A stretch of 64,000 bases of DNA from Acrasis kona. Its lineage: Eukaryota; Heterolobosea; Eutetramitea; Acrasida; Acrasidae. Location of the stretch: positions 1 to 64,000 of the forward strand of contig JAOPGA020000683.1 in the NCBI GenBank assembly GCA_026419775.2, in the 5' to 3' direction. The position numbers and the translations under genes are program-made. The notes below the pieces were generated by a model. It worked only from the letters and a program-made list of their open reading frames with translations, was not told the origin of the DNA and ran no database searches. Below are positions 21,910 to 33,940 of this stretch, piece after piece; the stretch's first letter is position 1, and each line of letters starts with the position of its first letter.

Positions 21910-24900
21910 ATGTTGACGGTTGCTTGCAGGGTATATTTATGCCTGCTCCTGCTATCTACCATAGCGGTCGCATTACCACAAATCGACTTGTTAGCCGGTA
22001 GAAACTGGAACGTGAACCTTAATACTCTAAACATTAACGCTCAGCTTTCACAACCAATCGGTAGTGCCTATGACTCCGTCAACAATCTATTATACGTTTG
22101 TGATGTCGATACCAATACTGTCAAGGTATCTAACTTATTAACCAACATCACATCTGTTTTCGCAGGAAACGGTAATTATTAATAACGCCCCAACATGATT
22201 TACATTTTATAGGTGTTATAGGATACTCTGGAGACGGAGGCCTCGCTACAAATGCTCAGCTCAGAAATCCATACTCGTGTGCAATTGACAACGTTAACAA
22301 TTTAGTTTACATTTCTGATTTTGGAAACAATTTAATTAGAGAAGTAAACAGAACCTCCGGCATGATAAGAACGGTCGTCGGCACCGGCGTAGGCGCAACA
22401 TCCAACGATGGCACAATCGCCACGAGCGCCAACATTCAAAAACCAGCTTGCTTAGCACTAGACCCCAAAAGAAATCTTTTGATTTTCTCGGAAGAGCTTC
22501 TACATACGGTCAGAGCTTGGAATCGCACGAGTAACAAAGTATTTTCCATTGCAGGAATAGCTACACAATCTGGTTACACTGGTAATGGAGGCAATGCTAC
22601 TTCCGCCAAGTTATGTAATCCATGGGGAATGTACGTCGATTCGAACGATACCTTATGGTTAACAGAGTTATGTAACCATGTAGTAAGGACCATCAACCTC
22701 AACACTAATATCATCAACGTTTATGCAGGAGGCAACGGCGCTGGATACTTTGGGGATGGAGGTTTGGCAATCAACGCAAAATTCAATACCGTTTGCGACG
22801 TTTACCTTGATGAAATCAACAAGTTACTTTATCTATCCGACTATCAAAATTATTGTGTAAGAGTGGTTAATATCACAACCAATATCGTTACCACTATCGC
22901 AGGAACTGGCGTGAGCGGATATCCTTTAGATGGTGGTTTAGCCAATCAAACTACTTTTGGACTCACCAATCGTCTATCGTTCGATAGATCTAGAAATTTG
23001 ATGTATGTTGTAGATAAGTCCAATCAAGTTGTTAAAGCTATCGACCTTAAAACTAACATCGTGAGCACCGTAGTAGGTGGTCCAGTTAGTTATCAAGGAT
23101 CTGCATCCAATATCAGAAACACAGGACTCATCTACGGCGCTAAGCTCGATAGCGCTAGAAATTTATTATACTACTCTGATTTTGATAAGCATGTCATAAG
23201 AGTAATTGACCTCGGCACTAACAACGTGAGAACTGTAGCTGGCGTAGGTTATTATGGCTTAAGTGCAGATAACGTAACTGCATTGTCTCCAATAAAGAAC
23301 CCAACTGGCATTGCTGTAGATAGTGCCAGAAATTTAGTGTATTTTAACGAGTGGACCAACCACATTGTAAGAGTATTGAACATGACCAGTGGTACCATGA
23401 GTAGAGTGACGGGAACTGGTACTTGTGGTTACTCTGGTGATAATGGACCTGCTATTTTAGCAACCATTTGTTCACCTCATAGTTTAGTTCTTGATCCTGT
23501 TCAAAGTATTTTGTATATTTCTTTCCATAATTCCCATACCATCAGAGCTATCTCCCTCCAGACTGGTATCATTACATTGTTTGCTGGAACTGGTGTTGCA
23601 GGGTATAATGAGACTGGACCAGCAACTAGCACTCCATTGCGTACGCCTGGTCCCATGTCTATCGACTTTACCAATAACTTGTTGTATTTTGTAGAGTTTG
23701 CTAATAATGTGGTTCGTGTGGTGAACAGAGCTACTGGTGTCATTTCGAGAGTTGCTGGTACTCCATCAGTATATTCTTATACTGGAGATGGAGGAAGACC
23801 TCTCAGTTCTACATTCATGCAACCCTTTTGTGTTACTTTTGATCCATTTAATAATCTCTTGTATGTTTGTGATCTAGATGCCAATATCATTCGATCCATC
23901 GATCTTACAAAAAATGTAATCAATAGAATTGGAGGTAAGCTCTCCACTTCAACGTCAACTGGTGACGGCGATTTATTGGGCAGATCTACATTCAATTCTC
24001 CGGTGTATATCGAATACGATCCAATTGCTAATAAAATGTACACTTGCGAGAGATTTGGCGTCAGGGTCGTCACTGACAATACTATCGTCAATACTGTTGT
24101 TGGTAATTGGAGTATTTTTAGTCCAGCAACTGCTTACAATACTCAACCGAGTGGTGTACAAGGTGTTTATCTTGACGAGAGAAGGAAATTATTATATGTA
24201 TTTGATACGGCAGATATGGTTATTAGACAAGTCAATTTAGTCACCGAATCAATGACAGTGTTTGCAGGAAGAGGTATAAGAGGTTATACTGGAGATGGAT
24301 ATTTAGCCACAAACGCAACCTTTAGCGAACCAAGACATGCACAAATTGATCCAAATACCAATGTCATGTACGTATCAGAATTTGCAAATAGTGTAATTCG
24401 TCAAATCGACTTGAATACTGGCATCATCACCACCTATGCAGGAAATGGTGCCATTGGATACACTGCAGATGGTAATAAAGCATTAAATAATCCACTCAAT
24501 AGACCGGGAGGTCTAGCTCTTGATTTAAACTTGAACGTCTTGTATTACACGGAGGAAGGTCCTTCACATTTACTACGTTATATCAATCGTACGAATGGTA
24601 ACATTTATACCGTCGCTGGTATCTATGGCCAAAGTGGATATAGTTCCACTCCAGTAGTGGCCAATTCTAGTAAATTAAATTACCCGTGGGGCGTCACAAT
24701 TGATTATGTCAATAACTTACTCTACATCTCCGAATTGGTCGGATCGGTAAGATTTGTTAACAGAACGAATGGTCTTTTGTATGCATTCGCAGGAACGGGC
24801 GTGGACGGATATTCTGGAGATGGCGGTAATGCACTCAATGCACAAATGCGTTCGCCATGTGACACTGCAGTAGACTACGTTCGAAAAAGAGTTTACATTG

Positions 24901-27900
24901 CAGATCATAATAATTTAGTATTGAGAATGGTCAACTACGTGACCAACAATATATCTTTATTGGCAGGAACTCCAACCATGACAGGTATCGGTGCAGATTA
25001 TGTACCTGCAACCTCAATCAAAATGGGAAGGCCCAATCGATTTGCACTCGATGCTAATAATAGTCAACTCTACTGGGCAGATTACTTTACCAACAGCGTC
25101 AAACAATTAGATTTAAACACCAATAAAATTAGAACAATCGTCGGTACTTCTTCTCATTACAACGGACCGGCACTTTATCAAAGACTAGTTCGACTTTATG
25201 GCATCTCTCTTGATTTGGTTAATGACGTAATGTACGTACCCGACAACAACGCACATACCATCAAAGTAATCGACCGCAAGACCAACACCATATCAAATAT
25301 TGCCGGCAAGCACATTATGCCCGGATACACTGGAGATGGAGGTCCTGCCATCAATGCCCTATTACAAAATCCAACTCAAATTGCAGTCGATGCTGCTAAT
25401 AATTTATTATACTTTACGGAATACATGAATCATGCAGTGAGAATGATCAATAGAACCAGCGGAGTGATAAGCACGATAGCAGGTAATGGAGTACCGGGTA
25501 ACAGCGGAGATGGAGGACCAGCGAACGCTTCCGTCATAACTAATCCTTATGGAATTGAATTCGATAAAGTAAATGGCATATTGTACTTTACGTGCACTGG
25601 AAGCGTAAATGTCATCAAGGCAATCTCAAAAACTGGAATCATCACCACCGTTGCGGGAACTGGAAGCGGAGGAACGTTTAATGGAGATAACATTCCTGCG
25701 ACGAGCGCCATATTGAACTATCCTGCTGCGTTGGTACTGGATTACGACAGGAATCTATTATACGTTGCAGATCAATCCACTAATTTGATTAGAGCGATTA
25801 ATAGAACTTCGGGCTTGATTCAAGTCATTGCTGGCATACCTCATCAAAATAGTTATACGGGAGATGGGTACTTGGCATTGAATGCTACTTTTAATGGCCC
25901 TAGCGGCATTGCATTGGATGCAGCGAGGAGTTTGTTATATGTTGCTGATTATGGTAACTCCTTGGTGAGAGTTATCGATTTGATAACGAATGTCATTACT
26001 ACGTTTGCTGGTAATGGTGTGACGAGTACCACTGGTGATTTGAAATCTGCTACAAGAGTTGGTTTCAATCGACCAGTGGCATTGGCGTTTGATTCGGTTT
26101 ATAATGCATTGTATGTTGCAGATTTTAGTGACGTGAGGGTTGTGTATACTAACAATACAGCTGTAGCGCCGATGGTTACTCCAATCACGCGTGCTTCTTC
26201 CTCTTTATCGACTATCTATACGTTACCTACACCTTGGTCATGTGTTTGGTCACCTTCTGATTCTAATTATGTGCCAGGTAGAATCAATGCAAGTAATGTT
26301 GCAGAGTGCATGTCTAGCGACGGTATTACTTGTTTATGGTCTTCGAATTGTCAAAACACTTTGTTGAATCCACCGTCGCCTTTGAGAACAGCGTCATTCT
26401 CAGGATTGACATCTCCGTTCTCAACTGTGGTGACGCCAACGTGTTTGGCTTATAATAATTGGATGTGTGCTTTGAATCAGTACTTTGTGGCGGTACCTAC
26501 TTATTGGGCATGTATTTTCTCTCCAGCCGATAATGCATATGTGCCTGGAAGGTTGACTTTTGATAATAAAACTGAAGCAATGTCTTTGAATGGCGTGAAT
26601 GCTCAATGGAGGAGTACGCTTAGTCAATGTCTCAGTCTTATTTACTCTCCTCCGTCACCATTGAATAATTTGGTTAGTGCTCAGTCATTTGGACCGTCAT
26701 GCTCTGATTCTTTGTACTTTTGTAGGATATACAAGTACTTTACATTGCCAACACCTACTCCTACACCAACACCAACCCCTACACCGACTCCGACTCCTAC
26801 ACCCACACCAACTCCAACGCCTACTCCGACGCCCACTCCTACACCAACGCCTACACCAACGCCTACACCAACGCCTACTCCGACTCCTACACCAACGCCC
26901 ACACCAACGCCTACTCCTACACCGACTCCAACGCCCACACCAACTCCTACTCCAACGCCCACACCTACACCCACACCAACTCCTACACCCACACCTACTC
27001 CTACACCGACTCCAACGCCCACACCAACTCCAACTCCAACGCCCACTCCTACACCAACTCCCACACCAACACCAACGCCCACTCCAACGCCCACTCCAAC
27101 GCCCACTCCTACACCAGCCCCTACACCAACTCCTACTCCAACGCCCACACCAACTCCAACGCCTACAACAACAACAACAACAACTCCTACCACCACACCA
27201 ACAGCAACACCTACTTCCACTCTCACATCAACTCCAACAACAACTCCCACGTCAACTGCAACACCTACTCCAACACCAACAACAACTCCCACACCAACAT
27301 CTACCACAACACCAACGCTCACACCAACACCAACTCCTACACAAACTCCTACGCCGACGACCACGCCAACACAGACGCCCACTTCCACACCTACTCCAAC
27401 AACAACTCCCACACAGACACCAACGCCAACTCCCACTCCAACAACTACACCAACACCAACTCTATCACCTACATTCACCCCAACTCGAACACCTACCTCT
27501 ACTCCAACTCCCACATCTACCCCAACAACCAATACCCCCACGTTAACACCCACGTCCTCTTCTACACCAACAGCAACTGCTACGCCTACACAGACTCCTT
27601 CGTCTACCCCGACTCCCACATCTACTCCAACTCCCACTCCAACCACCACTCCAACTTCTACTCCAACTTCTACTCCCACAATTACACCAACACAAACTCT
27701 CACATCAGCTCCAATTCCAACCACATCAACTCCTACTCAGACCCAAACTTCCACACCAACTGCTACTCCCTCACGAACACCAACTCCCACTTCCACACCA
27801 ACAGCAACACCTACCCCTACACCAACTCCTACCCCAACACCCACTTCAATACAATACAATATTGCATTCTCTCAGAACGGTATCACGGTCATGTACTATT

Positions 27901-30602
27901 ACAACACAACGACCAACTCATCTACAGTACTTTCCACATCAGTTGTCAACGGAACACAAACAACCACAATAATCAAATCCAACATTCAGGGCATAGTCGG
28001 TCAAATAGCTCCAACTACAACTACAAACAACACCGATGTAGTTATATCGACATATAATAACGGAGTGACCACTATCGCTCAATTAAATCTAGTAGCTAAT
28101 AGTAACGTTACTACAGTAGCGTCTGTAGTAGGTACACCAAACAGCGTAGTCACCGTTTACGACTCTACTACAAAATCAACCTCTGTGCTCGTATCTACAT
28201 CCAGTACAGATGGTTCGACAGTTTTGAGTTCAGTATCCGTCCCCAGTATATCAAGCTCTTCTTCTCCAAATCCCATCGCGAACGTAACTGTTGTATCGGT
28301 TGTTCCTTCAGGAAGTAATCTTGTAGTATTTACAGTCTACAATAACATCACTGGCTCAACTACTGCTTATGTTTTATCAGCGAATACTTCGAGTAGCACC
28401 GCTACTATTAGTAGTTTCGATGCTAGTTCTAAAACAACGAGCACTTCTACAACGATTAACGTAACACCTGGTTATACACCAGTGTTGACGACTACTAGTA
28501 CTGGTTATAGTGTAACTACTGGAAGTAACACTGCTGTGGTGATTCCAAGTACAGTAAGTACAACTAATAGTAGCGCTAGTTTGAGCGTGTCGGTGATTGT
28601 CATTCCTACTTTTACACCAACACCTACTGCCACTCCAACTCTCACTCCAACTAGTACTCCTACACCAACTCCTACTCCTACTCCAGTACAATATAATGTT
28701 GCATTCACTCAGAATGGTATTACTGTATTATATTACTATAACACTACCACAAATACTTCCACTGTTTTATCTTCTTCTATTGTGAACGGAACACAATTAA
28801 CTACGGTCATCAAGACCGGAATACAAGGTGTAGTGGGTCAGGTCATCCCTACAACTACCACAAATACCACTGATATTATAGTTTCTACTTTTAATACAGT
28901 TACTGGTACTACAGTTTTATCTCAGTTAAATGTAATGCCCAATAGTAACGTATCGTTGGTAGCAGTGTTGAACGGAACAACTAGTAATGTTGTACCTGTA
29001 TATGACGCTGTAACAAAGACGACTTCTGTTTTGATTTCTTCTTCGAGTACCAGCGGTTCGACGACATTGTCATCGGTATCTGTACCAAGCATATCACAAT
29101 CTACAACTACAACGATAACAGTTGGGTCTACTCCAACAGCGAATGTATCGGTGATATCGGTAGCGACATCAGGTAATAGTTTATTAGTGTTTACTGTGTA
29201 TAATAATGTCACTGGTACAACAACTGCATATGTGTTGACATCAAGTAACACGAGTGCAACGGCGACGATCAGTAGCTTTGATACGACTTCAAAAACAACG
29301 AGTGTATCTGCAACAATTAATGTCACGTTAGGTTACACTCCTGTATTGACACCTACTAACACTGGATACCAAGTATCGACTGGAGGTAATACTGCAGTAG
29401 CGATACCTAGTACAGTAAGTAGTACTAATAGTAGCACAAGCTTGAGTGTTGCTGTGGTTATTATTCCAGTTACTACTCCTACTCCGACTGCCACTCCAAC
29501 TCCAACCGCTACATTTATTCCCTCCTCTACCTCCTCTCAAACTCTAACGCCTACTTCAACTCCAACCGCTACAGCTACGCGCATCCCAACTATTACTCCT
29601 ACTCAATCTGTAACATCCACTCCTACTGTCGCTACTACTTCTACATCTCCTCCTGCTACATCAGAGGTACTCACCACCACTGTATCTCCATCTACAACAA
29701 CTGTTACTACCGCGCCTCCATCTATTATCACTGGATCACTCACATCCATATCTGATGTCAATAAATTATTCTCCGGTAGTAACACAGCTGTACCAAACAG
29801 CGAAAAGCCTGTAATTGATGTGGTGGTGTCAGAGAACAATCAATCTGTAGTTCAAGTCTCTTCTGTATTTGCATCTGGCATCAAATCGAGAAGATCATTA
29901 ACTAGCACCAACCAAGTATCAAATGCTACAGCTCTAACATCATCTTTCAGAATCAGTAGCAGTTCATCAGGAATTAATCCTGTAGAACTATGGATTGCAG
30001 CAGATAGTTCCAATTTTATTAGAATCTCCTTCTTCTATAGTGCAATTCCTTATGTTCATGTTACATTTTCTCAAAACTCACAAGAGTATTCTGCAGGAAA
30101 GCAGTATCCTATTGAATTGTTGACTACGTACACTATCAATGCCACTGTTTCCGCCAATACCTTTAATGTGAGCATTTCAGGCAAAAATGATATTGTTAGC
30201 AACCTTGTTGTGCCTTATCCTACTTGGTTCTCATATAAAAACTTTAAGAGCAACAAGGCTTCTTTGGTTGTGTCACAAAGTAATATTGTAGTCAGCACAA
30301 CAGAGGTTATTAAGCGTAATATTAAATCTACTAATGATAGTGCTAGTGTATCAGTCTATTTTGTTGGGTTACTTTCTAGAAATAGTGAAGAGTCATCCAC
30401 TACTGCCAGCACTTCAAGTGATGGTGTTTATGCTGTATCAAATCTTGTCATTATTGGTATTATAATTATTGTATTAGTATTGGCTGTTATATTTGTTTGT
30501 ATTATTATTATTATAATTGCAGTAGTGCTCAAGAAGAGACAAAAGATCACACCTGAACAAGATGAAAAACCTATGAAATTGATGTTTGCTCAGGAAGGAT
30601 AG
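21910..30602 (+). CDS. giant NHL-repeat, Thr-Pro-stalk, single-pass surface protein
   Basis: Two exons, 21910-22171 and 22213-30602, with a 41 bp intron (GTAATT...TATAG); about 2,883 residues. Order: signal peptide ([13 protein letters not shown]), then NHL-type beta-propeller repeats to about residue 1405 (motifs like [15 protein letters not shown], [15 protein letters not shown]). Two related Cys modules follow at about 1425-1590 ([32 protein letters not shown]), then a (TP)n stalk at about 1599-1738 and a degenerate T/P region to 1966. Two copies of a 240-residue beta-rich domain ([16 protein letters not shown]) lie at about 1966-2220 and 2245-2505, followed by a further T-rich linker. The transmembrane segment is near 2829-2858, with a short KKRQK cytosolic tail. 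Likely an adhesion or recognition protein; many N-glycosylation sites. The antisense Val-Gly frame is a shadow. Confidence 0.9.
26748..27170 (+). repeat. (ACNCCN)n minisatellite encoding Thr-Pro stalk
   Basis: Near-perfect six-base units encoding alternating Thr-Pro for about 140 residues. It then degrades into T/P/S-rich sequence to about 27850. Third positions vary (A, T, G, C), so the dipeptide is kept while the DNA is not perfectly homogenised. Confidence 0.95.
27848..29472 (+). repeat. tandem pair of about 750 bp coding repeats
   Basis: 27848-28607 and 28683-29472 encode the same 240-250 residue domain. Each begins with a QYN[IV]AF[ST]QNGITV segment and ends with TVS[ST]TNSS; a short Thr-Pro linker lies between. 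The second copy carries small insertions. Confidence 0.85.
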
Positions 30603-31284
30603 ATAGCCTATAAATAAATGCTCTCATTATTATAAGTATCTGGTGTTTCATCCATTTATTGTCTACATGATTTGTTGCTCCAATTCACTTTCTACAATTA
30701 CGTGATACCGGCACAAAAAACACGTTGGTGTAGATCCTCTTTTTTAGGTGCTCTATAACAGTAACCGACTTAGCTACTCAATCAATTAGAATATGCGAAG
30801 ATAAAGTCCTTACGTTTAGATAGGGTCATTGCCACATAGGTCTAATAAAATGAATCAAATCGGGAAGTACTTCCTCAAGAGAGAGGACGCAGAAGCATCA
30901 TGGTTGTGGTTTTTCAGCAACAATCTAGCTGTTCTTCACAAATGCTATTGTGAGGATTTTTATCGGTGGATCAAGCTTGGAGATCACAGCATGAAATGTT
31001 TCGTGCATTCGGTCTCAATGGCCAAATAATAGTCCATAGGCAATCTGTGAGTGGTAGAGTTGAGAGGAAGAGGGTGAGGTAACTTCTTCCAGCACTTGAC
31101 CTGATTTAATTGCCTATCTGAGGGTTGCATCAAACAATGCCCAATATAGGAATGTTAAAGGGTAATCTTATTAGATTGATTATCAACAACAAAACATCCT
31201 AGGTTTGAAGTAAAATTATAATCATTTATGTACATAATAAGGATTGAAGGTAGTATTGTTCTAAAAAATTTAATTATATATGTA
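30603..31284. other. intergenic region upstream of tRNA-Ile
   Basis: Contains the NHL gene 3' end. A frame from ATG 30850 to 31029 (59 codons) has no recognisable features and no nearby poly(A) signal; I do not call it. The rest is AT-rich. Confidence 0.4.
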
Positions 31285-31367
31285 GGTTGAGTAGCTCAGT
31301 CGGTTACTAGAAATAGAGCACCGGTCTAATAAGCCGGCGGTCCTGGGTTCGATCCCCATCTCAACCA
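31285..31367 (+). tRNA. tRNA-Ile(AAT) with a 9-nt D-loop insertion
   Basis: Acceptor GGTTGAG pairs perfectly with CTCAACC, and A73 follows. The D-stem is GCTC/GAGC. The anticodon arm is CCGGT-CTAATAA-GCCGG, giving anticodon AAT. The T-arm is CTGGG-TTCGATC-CCCAT, with one C/T mismatch at the base. TTTT follows as a pol III terminator. The D-loop is 18 nt instead of about 9: after AGTCGGTT there are nine extra bases (ACTAGAAAT, 31306-31314) before A-GAGC. Removing them gives a standard 74-nt tRNA. Part of the insert, CTA-GAAA-TAG, can form a small hairpin with a GNRA loop. Confidence 0.9.
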
Positions 31368-31548
31368 TTTTACGCTAAGAGAATATTTTTGTTCATTTGT
31401 TTTGTTGCGATGTGTAGTAGTTGAGTGGGGGTCTGGAATACTTTGATTTTAATTGCAATTATCAATATAAAAATTGCTTAGATTAGTTTTATTCTTAAAG
31501 TTATTTTCTTCCTTGCAAGTTCTACTTTTTTTAAGCCACTTATAAAAA

Positions 31549-31951
31549 ATGACAATTCGTAAAATAGTGAACAGAAATGGCAAACGAGGCAGAGATAGAA
31601 ACGAACCATACCATCATGTCAAAAAGATTAGCTGTAAGTCACACACACAACACACAACTCAAAAGTACTCAACATGTTATTGTAGTGGGTGGTGGAGTGG
31701 ATGTTACCGTCACTATCCAGAATGGACAAGATAAATCAATCGCACCAAAGGCCATCCTTCTGCCCAAAACAATCATTGGTTTAAAAAATAAGATCAAGGA
31801 AGAATATTCTGATTTCACCGATTCGCTAGTCATCTGCAACAAGTATTTTGGTTTGATCGACGACATCATCATCATCAATGCTGGCGATTTTATTTTGGCG
31901 TTCGAAAACGAAGATGTATACAACTCTATCAGATTACAAGAATATAAGTAA
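31549..31951 (+). CDS. small protein with possible ubiquitin-like fold (two exons)
   Basis: Exons 31549-31633 and 31686-31951 with a 52 bp intron (GTAAGT...TTGTAG); 116 residues ending at TAA. The start ATG 31549 follows TATAAAAA. An alternative unspliced frame from ATG 31577 also reaches the same stop. The spliced form gives a basic N-terminus and then a predicted beta/alpha/beta stretch (VDVTVTIQNG, GLKNKIKEEYSDF, IDDIIIINAGDFILAFE). This is reminiscent of doublecortin/KHA-like or other ubiquitin-fold domains, though the similarity is weak. A second copy of the intron lies directly at the end of the frame (see repeat), so the 3' end may differ from this model. Confidence 0.5.
31634..31685 (+). 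repeat. duplicated intron, copy 1
   Basis: 52 bp intron with CA-rich 5' part. Bases 31661-31691, which cover the 3' half of the intron and the first exon bases, are identical over 31 nt to 31966-31996. Confidence 0.8.
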
Positions 31952-31996
31952 TTCACACAACACACAAAAGTACTCAACATGTTATTGTAGTGGGTG
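31950..31996 (+). repeat. duplicated intron, copy 2
   Basis: GTAATT donor-like start and a TTGTAG end, with a CA-rich middle shared with copy 1. Downstream, an open frame (ending SPTRV, TAA near 32090) could be a further exon, but its phase does not match the exon before it. Confidence 0.6.
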
Positions 31997-32532
31997 TTAT
32001 AGCGAGTGGAAGTGCTGAGCAGCAAACTCCAGAGCAGAAGAATGTGTATGAGGAAATGAAAAAGTTATTTTGTTCCCCAACTAGAGTTTAATGTCGTCTT
32101 CGTTAATTTTACGACATGTAAATACAAATTTTGTATCTCACTTCTGAAGTGTAAATAAGGCGTTTTGACGAAATGAATTCTTATTTCTTCTCATTCCTAT
32201 AAGTCATCAATGTTAACGAATTTCGAACTGAATCCTTCAATGTGTAACCATCCAGTAACTCGACACGGGAAGTGGCAGGTGTCAATTAATTTTTTTTTGA
32301 TAGGGGTCAAGCAAAATGACGCGTGTATTTTTGGGGTGGGTGGTCAATTCAGTGCCACAAAAAGTAGTAGGATATTTATGAATATGTGTGAGCGTGCTGT
32401 TGTCTTCCATACAGAAGGGGAGTAGTCAATTAACCAAAAACAAGGGGGAAATAACGGAGCTAGGTTTCATGTTAACACCTGCCGCTTCCCCACTTGTAAA
32501 CTCTTCTAACACATAACTTTTTTACAAAATAG
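31997..32532. other. intergenic or unresolved region
   Basis: Contains an open stretch to about 32090 that may be an orphan exon, then AT-rich DNA. A 71-codon frame at 32210-32425 has no supporting feature. Confidence 0.35.
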
Positions 32533-33267
32533 TTGCCAACCAGATCGACTTCATCACAATGATTCAGAGTCCTCACAAAAAGACCCAGCTCTGGTTGCTT
32601 TCAAAGAAGAAAATAAGAAACTGTGGGAGCTCAAGGATGAATTAAAACAACTTCAGAATCAAGTTTTAAAGGAGATGTTGGAACTTAACAACCAAAATCC
32701 GAAAGGAGAAGCTGCATTACCCGAGCGATGCGCCTATGGCATGATGTTTGGCGCATTACCGAAGTGTGACCGTGAAGGTTGTAAAGATAATTTCCTAGAA
32801 TACTCAGTAAGTTAAAATCTGTGACTTGTAATTTTAAAAGTAAGGCTTCTACTGGAAAATATTGTTGTACAGGACACAATGAATGGTCAAAATGCACATA
32901 TGAAGCTGACGTCGACGACATCCAAACTAAAGATTGGGTCATGCCAGACGACTATGATGACGATTTTATCAACAACTTTAAATTTATAAAGCACAAGAAA
33001 GTAAACTATGTACGACTTTTGGAAGGGTTTTCGGTTTTGAAAAAGATTCAAGAAAAGTTAAATCAACAAACATTAAAAGTTCAAGAATTAGAGCAACAAG
33101 ATGAGCAACGAGAATCAAAAATAAAATCTACTTTTAGGGATGCCTTTATTGCTCTGAGTAATAAATTCTATACAAAGATTCCTCACGTTTATGAAAAGAA
33201 TTCTTCCATTCCACTCATTGATTCCGATCACTTCATTCAGCAGTTCTTCTCGTTCTTTTGTTGTTGA
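32533..33267 (+). pseudogene. PARP1-like fragment: PADR1 zinc-ribbon plus part of the regulatory helical domain
   Basis: Open after a TTACAAAATAG acceptor at 32532, spliced through a 38 bp intron (32807-32844), and stopped at TGA 33265-33267. It reads LWELKDELKQL, then AYGMMFGALPKC, C-x4-C, YCCTGHNEWSKC and DWVMPDD. These match the PADR1/zinc-3 region of PARP1 ('dLkdeL', 'CAfGaLxxC', 'YxCtGxxxxWtKC'). After that come VRLLEGFSVLKKIQ and ALSNKFYTKIPHVY, which match the PARP regulatory domain ('LSNrFYTLIPHdF'). The frame then breaks down. There is no WGR, BRCT or ADP-ribosyltransferase domain nearby, and no start exon. A further exon-like piece (33370-33471, EELVNKIQKEFGDG) may be part of it. 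A truncated gene or a multi-exon gene I cannot complete are both possible. Confidence 0.55.
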
Positions 33268-33477
33268 TAAGAGAATACTCTTCTTGAATAATCTCGTAGT
33301 GCATTTCTTGCATCAATTGAGTTTAGATTACAGCCTGCGAGTTGGTAATTTAAATGTGATAACCCACAGATACCTCGTAGAGTTTCATCTTACGAAGAAT
33401 TAGTCAACAAGATTCAAAAGGAATTTGGAGACGGAATGATTGAAAGCTTCTATAATTACTGTGAAACGTAAGTAGTG

Positions 33478-33940
33478 CCAAGCTTTTTTATACCAATGAG
33501 ACCATCCATCACTGTGACACGTGGGCAAAGATTTAACGAAATATTTTCGATCGGGTAACGGAAAAACCAGTAACCTATCCACAAAATAGAAGGTCTTTCG
33601 TCATAAAAACCAAAATAAATCAATATATTAATAATTCTGATGCGAAACCATTTTTAACAAACAATCCTCAAGTCCATTAACACTAAACGTAGCTCATTTA
33701 AACTGCAGCAAAGTAAAATAGATTTTCGCATTCTAAAGATGTATATCTTCGCGGCGGCTTAATTGTCATCTAAATCCCAAAAACGGTTTCGCATCCGATG
33801 GATAAACTGATTGTGGTGAAGATCCCGAGCGTACCGAAATAATACTTCCTTGTTAGTAAGCGGATGACGTATCTCTAGTAGCTTTATCAATTAGACAGAT
33901 CACAAGAACATCAACATGTAACAACACAATAAAAATTTCT
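33478..33940. other. intergenic region, nothing recognised
   Basis: AT-rich DNA between the PARP-like fragment and the 3' end of the Zn2Cys6 gene. No coding or RNA feature found. Confidence 0.4.

Noticed and set aside
26748-27170. Possible CRISPR-like or regulatory repeat array
   Set aside because: Units are contiguous hexamers inside a coding frame in a eukaryotic gene, without spacers.
26681-27724. Long minus-strand frame rich in Val-Gly
   Set aside because: It is the antisense of the Thr-Pro minisatellite; the hexamer repeat keeps all frames open.
30850-31029. 59-codon frame near the tRNA-Ile gene
   Set aside because: No domain, no poly(A) signal and no neighbouring exon; chance ORF of this length is plausible.
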